Program-made: the position numbers and the translations under genes
Notes under the pieces: generated by a model
The model's database searches: none
Told to the model about the DNA's origin: nothing
What the model saw: only the letters and a program-made list of their open reading frames with translations
Part shown: positions 16,210-18,866 of the stretch, piece after piece
Numbering within the stretch: position 1 is the stretch's first letter
How the letters are laid out: each line of letters opens with the position of its first letter
NCBI GenBank assembly: GCA_050486545.1
Contig: JBJHDM010000059.1
Location: forward strand, 1-18,866
DNA: 18,866 bases
Origin: DAOMNN01 sp050486545
GTDB taxonomy: Bacteria > Pseudomonadota > Gammaproteobacteria > Burkholderiales > Rhodocyclaceae
Direction: 5' to 3'

Positions 16210-16611
16210 TCAAGCTGCCCAGTTCTCCAGCCGCAGTCCATCGACGCGTTCGAACTCGCGTACGTTGTTGCTCACCAGGACCATTCCCTCGCTGCGCGCG
16301 TGACCTGCAATATGCAGGTCATTGACCCCGATCGGTGTCCCCTTGCGCTCCAGATCTGCGCGGATATCGCCGTAATGCGCGGCCGCCTTGGTGTGGTACT
16401 CCAGCACCACGAGGCGCGACACGAAATCCTCGACTTGCGCCAGGTTGTGCGCCTTGCGCTCGCTCTTTTCTGCACCATGCATCAGCTCGGCCAGGGTCAC
16501 AGCGCTGATGCACATCTGTCCCGCATGTTCGTTGAATACGCTCAGCATCTGCGGTGGGCGACGCTTGATCACATAGATGGCAATGTTGGTATCCAGCATG
16601 TACTTGAGCAT
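16210..16611 (-). CDS. vapC: VapC-type PIN-domain toxin
   Basis: This 133-residue PIN-domain ribonuclease is the toxin of a type II toxin-antitoxin pair. VapC toxins commonly cleave initiator tRNA or 23S rRNA; the target here is unknown. The acidic active-site residues are in place: Asp7 in MLDTNI, Glu42 in TLAELMHGAEKS, and Asp98 in GVNDLHIAGHARSEG. VSNNVREFERV follows, at the position of the fourth site. It closely resembles the enterobacterial/plasmid VapC subgroup. The start codon shares one base with the vapB stop (TGATG), typical translational coupling. The hairpin R1 follows the gene by 13 nt. Confidence 0.93.
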   Translation of the reverse strand: MLKYMLDTNIAIYVIKRRPPQMLSVFNEHAGQMCISAVTLAELMHGAEKSERKAHNLAQVEDFVSRLVVLEYHTKAAAHYGDIRADLERKGTPIGVNDLHIAGHARSEGMVLVSNNVREFERVDGLRLENWAA

Positions 16612-16850
16612 CAGAACGCCTCGCGCTCACTCTGTTGCTGGCTGGCACGTTCGGGCAAAAAGTCTTTGCTCACGCCCTCCGCAGCGAAGAAGAAGCTGTC
16701 CCAAGTCTTATCCACCGGTGTCAGAATCCGCTCCAGACCCCGCACCCTTACCGTCACCTTGCGCACCTCGGGTGGAAACCGCGTCTCCGCAGGCAAGCGC
16801 ACCGCCTGCGTACGATTGTTCTCGAAAATCGAACCTGTTGGAATGGTCAT
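16611..16850 (-). CDS. vapB: VapB antitoxin, AbrB/SpoVT type
   Basis: This 79-residue antitoxin is expected to bind VapC and repress the operon. The N-terminal part (SIFENNRTQAVRLPAETRFP) is the swapped-hairpin AbrB DNA-binding motif of VapB. The C-terminal tail (DFLPERASQQQSEREAF) is the toxin-neutralising arm seen in this subgroup. A GGAG site lies about 7-8 nt before the ATG at 16850. A strong palindrome at 16878-16900, immediately upstream, is the likely self-binding operator. The product is of normal size. Confidence 0.92.
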   Translation of the reverse strand: MTIPTGSIFENNRTQAVRLPAETRFPPEVRKVTVRVRGLERILTPVDKTWDSFFFAAEGVSKDFLPERASQQQSEREAF

Positions 16851-16877
16851 AGCTCATCTCCATCCTGCGCACTGTGT

Positions 16878-16900
16878 GCTATATATCCTATATATATAGC
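16878..16900 (-). promoter_or_regulatory. vapBC operator palindrome overlapping the -10 region
   Basis: GCTATATAT (16878-16886) and ATATATAGC (16892-16900) form a perfect 9-bp inverted repeat with a 5-bp spacer, centred about 38 nt before vapB. A leftward -35 GTGACA (16914-16909) and -10 TATAGG (16892-16887), 16 bp apart, overlap it. Binding of VapB at this site would block transcription, the usual autoregulation in the family (inferred). Confidence 0.6.
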
Positions 16901-16924
16901 ATCAAACCTGTCACTTTGGAACGA

Positions 16925-16980
16925 GGGGTCAGGTCTAGCTTTGTAGCACCGGCCGATGCTACAAAGCTGGACCTGACCCC
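16925..16980. repeat. 56-bp hairpin element, copy R2
   Basis: This copy has the same outer sequence and length as R1. Arms 16925-16950 and 16955-16980 surround a GGCC loop, with two arm mismatches (positions 12 and 25). It sits between the divergent vapBC and RelE-type operons, just upstream of both promoters. The loop and mismatches differ from R1, so the copies have drifted while keeping the ability to pair. Confidence 0.9.
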
Positions 16981-16987
16981 AAGACCG

Positions 16988-17028
16988 TTGGACGGCACGT
17001 TTCCGAGTGCTATTATTCGATCTATAAA
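16988..17028 (+). promoter_or_regulatory. Promoter of the Phd/RelE-type operon
   Basis: TTGGAC (16988-16993) and TATTAT (17011-17016) are 17 bp apart and match the sigma70 pattern. A second -10 candidate, TATAAA (17023-17028), lies closer to the gene. The -35 begins 8 nt after hairpin R2. The ATG is at 17047. Confidence 0.5.
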
Positions 17029-17046
17029 CAGGTTTTGGAGTCAAGC

Positions 17047-17295
17047 ATGGCACATCAGATCTTGGCAAGTACGGCGGCCAGCGTGTCTGAGCTGAAGCGG
17101 AATCCAATGGCCACGGTTGCAGCAGGGGAAGGCTTTCCTGTGGCAATTTTGAATCGCAATGAACCGGCCTTTTACTGCGTCCCCGCAAAAGCCTATGAAG
17201 CGTTGCTGGACCGCATTGAAGACCTGGAGTTGAACGCGATTGCTGACGCACGAGCTGGTCAGCCGGTCACGAAGGTGACGTTGGATGAGCTTTGA
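17047..17295 (+). CDS. Phd/YefM-type antitoxin
   Basis: This 82-residue antitoxin starts MAHQILASTAASVSELKRNP. The short helix-strand N-terminus, the segment GEGFPVAILNRNEPAFYCVP and the following acidic helix (YEALLDRIEDLEL) fit the Phd/YefM (StbD-like) DNA-binding antitoxins. It should neutralise the downstream RelE-fold toxin and repress their operon. The ATG at 17047 was preferred over TTG at 17035 because GGAG lies about 8 nt upstream of it and homology begins there. The stop lies 11 nt inside the toxin gene, so the two are translationally coupled. Confidence 0.87.
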   Translation: MAHQILASTAASVSELKRNPMATVAAGEGFPVAILNRNEPAFYCVPAKAYEALLDRIEDLELNAIADARAGQPVTKVTLDEL

Positions 17296-17545
17296 GCTAG
17301 GTTTCCTAGACGAAGCCTTGGCCGAATGGCGGAAACTCGACGGGAGCATCAGAGAACTCTTCAAGAAGAAGCTGGAGGAGCGGCTGCTGAACCCCCGTGT
17401 TCCCGCCGCCAAGCTTAGCGGGCATCCTGACCGTTACAAGATAAAGCTTCGCAGTGTCGGGTATCGGCTGGTCTATGAGGTTCGAGACCAGCAGTTGCTT
17501 GTCGTGGTAATTGCGGTAGGCAAGCGTGAACGTAATGCGGTCTAG
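17285..17545 (+). CDS. RelE/ParE-superfamily toxin
   Basis: This 86-residue toxin of the RelE/StbE branch begins MSFELGFLDEALAEWRKLDG. It has the helical pair, then the strand motif KLSGHPDRYKIKLRSVGYRL. The later strands VYEVRDQQLLVVVIAVGKRERN carry the basic residues typical of mRNA-cleaving RelE toxins. RelE toxins cut ribosome-bound mRNA, while ParE relatives poison gyrase. The KLSG...YKIKLR...YRLVYEV pattern favours RelE. It overlaps the antitoxin gene by 11 nt and ends 24 nt before the convergent ATPase gene. Confidence 0.9.
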   Translation: MSFELGFLDEALAEWRKLDGSIRELFKKKLEERLLNPRVPAAKLSGHPDRYKIKLRSVGYRLVYEVRDQQLLVVVIAVGKRERNAV

Positions 17546-17569
17546 AAGGCTGCAGACCATCGCTAGTTC

Positions 17570-18736
17570 TTAACTCAACCTCGATGCGTCGAGTGCATTC
17601 CATGGAACGATATCGATGCGACTGCGGACTTGCGCATCATCGCCGCCGTAGACGACTCGCGGGCGCCCCGCTTCGGTCCCGCTTATTGCGGCCCATGCCT
17701 CGAGTCCCCGGAACGCATCGCGACTGATCGTCGCTCCCGACTTGATCTCGATCGGAACGAGTTCACCACCCCTTTCGATCAGCAAGTCCACCTCGTGCCC
17801 CGAACGATCGCGCCAGAAGCTGAGGTTGGATGGCTGGGCGGTATTCAAGCGCCTTTTCAAGTGCTCGGCCACTACCCAGGACTCGAACAATGCGCCCCGG
17901 AGCGGATGTGTATTGATCTGTCCCGGCGTCTCGATTCCGAGCAGCCAGGCCGCCAAACCGGTATCCAGAAAATAGAGCTTCGACGTCTTGACGAGGCGCT
18001 TGTTGAAGTTTCTGTGATACGGCCAAAGGCGATGAACCACGTAGCTCGCCTCAAGCACGGAAATCCATTCACGTGCGGTATTGTGGCTGATGCCGGCCTC
18101 GTCGCCCAGCGCACTCAGGTTCAGCAACTGCCCGGTCCGTCCGGCGCAGAGGCGCAGAAACCTCTGGAACTGACCCAGGTCACGCACATTGAGCAACTGC
18201 CTTACATCCCGCTCGAGATAGGTCTGCACATAGTTCGCGTACCAGATTCCCGGGTTCAGGTGGCGATCGAAAATCGGCGGGTAGCTCCCCGTATGCAGGG
18301 TCTTGTCCAGCGAATCCGGCAGCAGACCGGCCCGGCTCAACTCTCCCGAGGTAAAGGGCAAGAGACTGAGCAATGCGACACGGCCTGCCAGGCTCTGCGT
18401 AATGCCCGACAGGAGCCCGAACTGCTGCGAGCCAGTGAGGATGAAATGCGCCATCCGGCCCGAGTTGTCCACAACGCCTTGCAGCCAGGCAAACAGATCC
18501 GGGCAACGCTGCACTTCGTCGATGATCGCGCCGTCAGCATATTTCCGCAGGAAGCCACGCGGGTCGCTGCTCGCGAACTCCCGATGGTCGGGATTCTCCA
18601 GGCTGACATAGGGATGGTCATGAAACAGTGCGCGCGCGAGGGTAGTCTTTCCCGACTGGCGAGGACCGGTAATCGCAAGCACGGGATAACCCCGGGCAAG
18701 TTCGCGAAGCGTCGTTTCAGCATCTCTCGGGATCAT
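17570..18736 (-). CDS. AAA_14-DUF4143 ATPase, copy 2
   Basis: This 388-residue paralogue of the 14898-16067 gene is collinear with it and almost the same length. Walker A GPRQSGKTT lies at 24-32 and Walker B IIDEVQR with Asp73-Glu74. TGSQQFGLLSGITQSLAGR is the sensor region, followed by the helix-turn-helix-like DEAGISHNTAREWI. The C-terminal nuclease-like residues are Asp317, Glu330 and Lys332 (EVDLLIE, PIEIKSG), at the same positions as copy 1. The upstream DNA is unrelated to copy 1: a perfect 35-bp palindrome abuts the start codon. The function is unknown; both ATPase and nuclease-like residues are intact. It is convergent with the RelE-type operon. Confidence 0.88.
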   Translation of the reverse strand: MIPRDAETTLRELARGYPVLAITGPRQSGKTTLARALFHDHPYVSLENPDHREFASSDPRGFLRKYADGAIIDEVQRCPDLFAWLQGVVDNSGRMAHFILTGSQQFGLLSGITQSLAGRVALLSLLPFTSGELSRAGLLPDSLDKTLHTGSYPPIFDRHLNPGIWYANYVQTYLERDVRQLLNVRDLGQFQRFLRLCAGRTGQLLNLSALGDEAGISHNTAREWISVLEASYVVHRLWPYHRNFNKRLVKTSKLYFLDTGLAAWLLGIETPGQINTHPLRGALFESWVVAEHLKRRLNTAQPSNLSFWRDRSGHEVDLLIERGGELVPIEIKSGATISRDAFRGLEAWAAISGTEAGRPRVVYGGDDAQVRSRIDIVPWNALDASRLS

Positions 18737-18771
18737 GCGGCTGATTGTAAGTCAAACTTACAATCAGCCGC
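18737..18771 (-). promoter_or_regulatory. Perfect 16-bp palindrome abutting the ATPase copy 2 start codon
   Basis: GCGGCTGATTGTAAGT (18737-18752) and ACTTACAATCAGCCGC (18756-18771) are perfect complements with a 3-nt spacer. The arm ends at the base before the ATG (18736). Reading leftward, TTGCGG then, 18 bp on, TACAAT could be a promoter within the palindrome, giving an almost leaderless transcript. Alternatively, in a longer RNA the stem would cover the ribosome site; no Shine-Dalgarno is visible. Operator or translational control are both possible. Confidence 0.6.
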
Positions 18772-18823
18772 AACCTACTCACCCCGCTTATACCCGGAGC
18801 AAATCAAGCTCGTTGAACGAGGA

Positions 18824-18866
18824 GGGGTCAGGTCTAGCTTTGTAGCATCGGCGGATGCTACAAAGC
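18824..18866. repeat. Hairpin element, copy R3, cut by the window edge
   Basis: The complete left arm (18824-18849) starts GGGGTCAGGTCTAGCTTTGT. A GGCG loop follows (18850-18853), then the first 13 nt of the right arm before the window ends. All visible pairs are perfect. It lies about 90 nt upstream of ATPase copy 2. R2 and R3 are both preceded by GAACGA. Confidence 0.88.

Noticed and set aside
16159..16899. 246-codon plus-strand open frame over vapBC
   Set aside because: It is antisense to a complete toxin-antitoxin pair and runs through the hairpin element and the operator.
16141..18866. Three regularly shaped repeats considered as a CRISPR array
   Set aside because: The copies are about 0.8 and 1.9 kb apart with genes between them. 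There are no short spacers and no cas genes.

Overview
The window is about 18.9 kb of GC-rich proteobacterial chromosome. The gene content and order (mpl divergent from a small conserved gene, tlpA-like, aroQ-accB-accC-prmA-DUF3426, a glycine-zipper lipoprotein next to a PfkB kinase of the betaproteobacterial nucleoside-kinase type, cysQ, apaH) look most like a betaproteobacterium or a gammaproteobacterium near that boundary. This is an inference from gene families and synteny. There is no rRNA or other direct taxonomic marker. No tRNA, rRNA, CRISPR array or transposase gene was seen.

Positions 1-333 are non-coding and hold two imperfect hairpin repeats and a weak promoter. Positions 334-1568 carry a SIS-domain isomerase (GmhA/DiaA type) overlapping by ATGA a two-BON-domain lipoprotein (DolP/YraP type). 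Facing them is mpl (3048-1663, minus), a peptidoglycan-recycling ligase. mpl diverges from a plus-strand run (3108-9818) through a 60-bp region holding a perfect palindrome with a TAGAAT box on each strand. That run encodes a nucleotidyltransferase-like protein, a TlpA-type thioredoxin, AroQ, AccB, AccC, PrmA and two tandem DUF3426 zinc-ribbon membrane proteins. It combines envelope redox, shikimate synthesis, the first step of fatty-acid synthesis and ribosomal protein L11 methylation.

Positions 11261-9859 (minus) hold a PfkB-family kinase overlapping a glycine-zipper lipoprotein. On the plus strand, a PlsC-type acyltransferase overlaps cysQ by ATGA (about 11536-13124). The acyltransferase reading frame has no ATG, GTG or TTG start where homology says it should begin. 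Minus-strand apaH (13974-13168) lies 6 nt downstream of a BKACE/DUF849 enzyme (14829-13981).

From 14.9 kb to the right edge the character changes to an accessory segment. It holds two paralogous AAA_14-DUF4143 ATPases with conserved D-x12-E-x-K nuclease-like residues, a VapBC toxin-antitoxin pair and a Phd/YefM-RelE/ParE pair. These are separated by three copies of a 56-bp near-perfect hairpin beginning GGGGTCAGGTCTAGC. Local AT-rich promoter/operator palindromes sit in front of vapBC and in front of the second ATPase. This segment is the most interesting part of the window: mobile-looking ATPase and toxin-antitoxin modules punctuated by REP-like or MITE-like elements. No complete, clearly new system can be proven from sequence alone.
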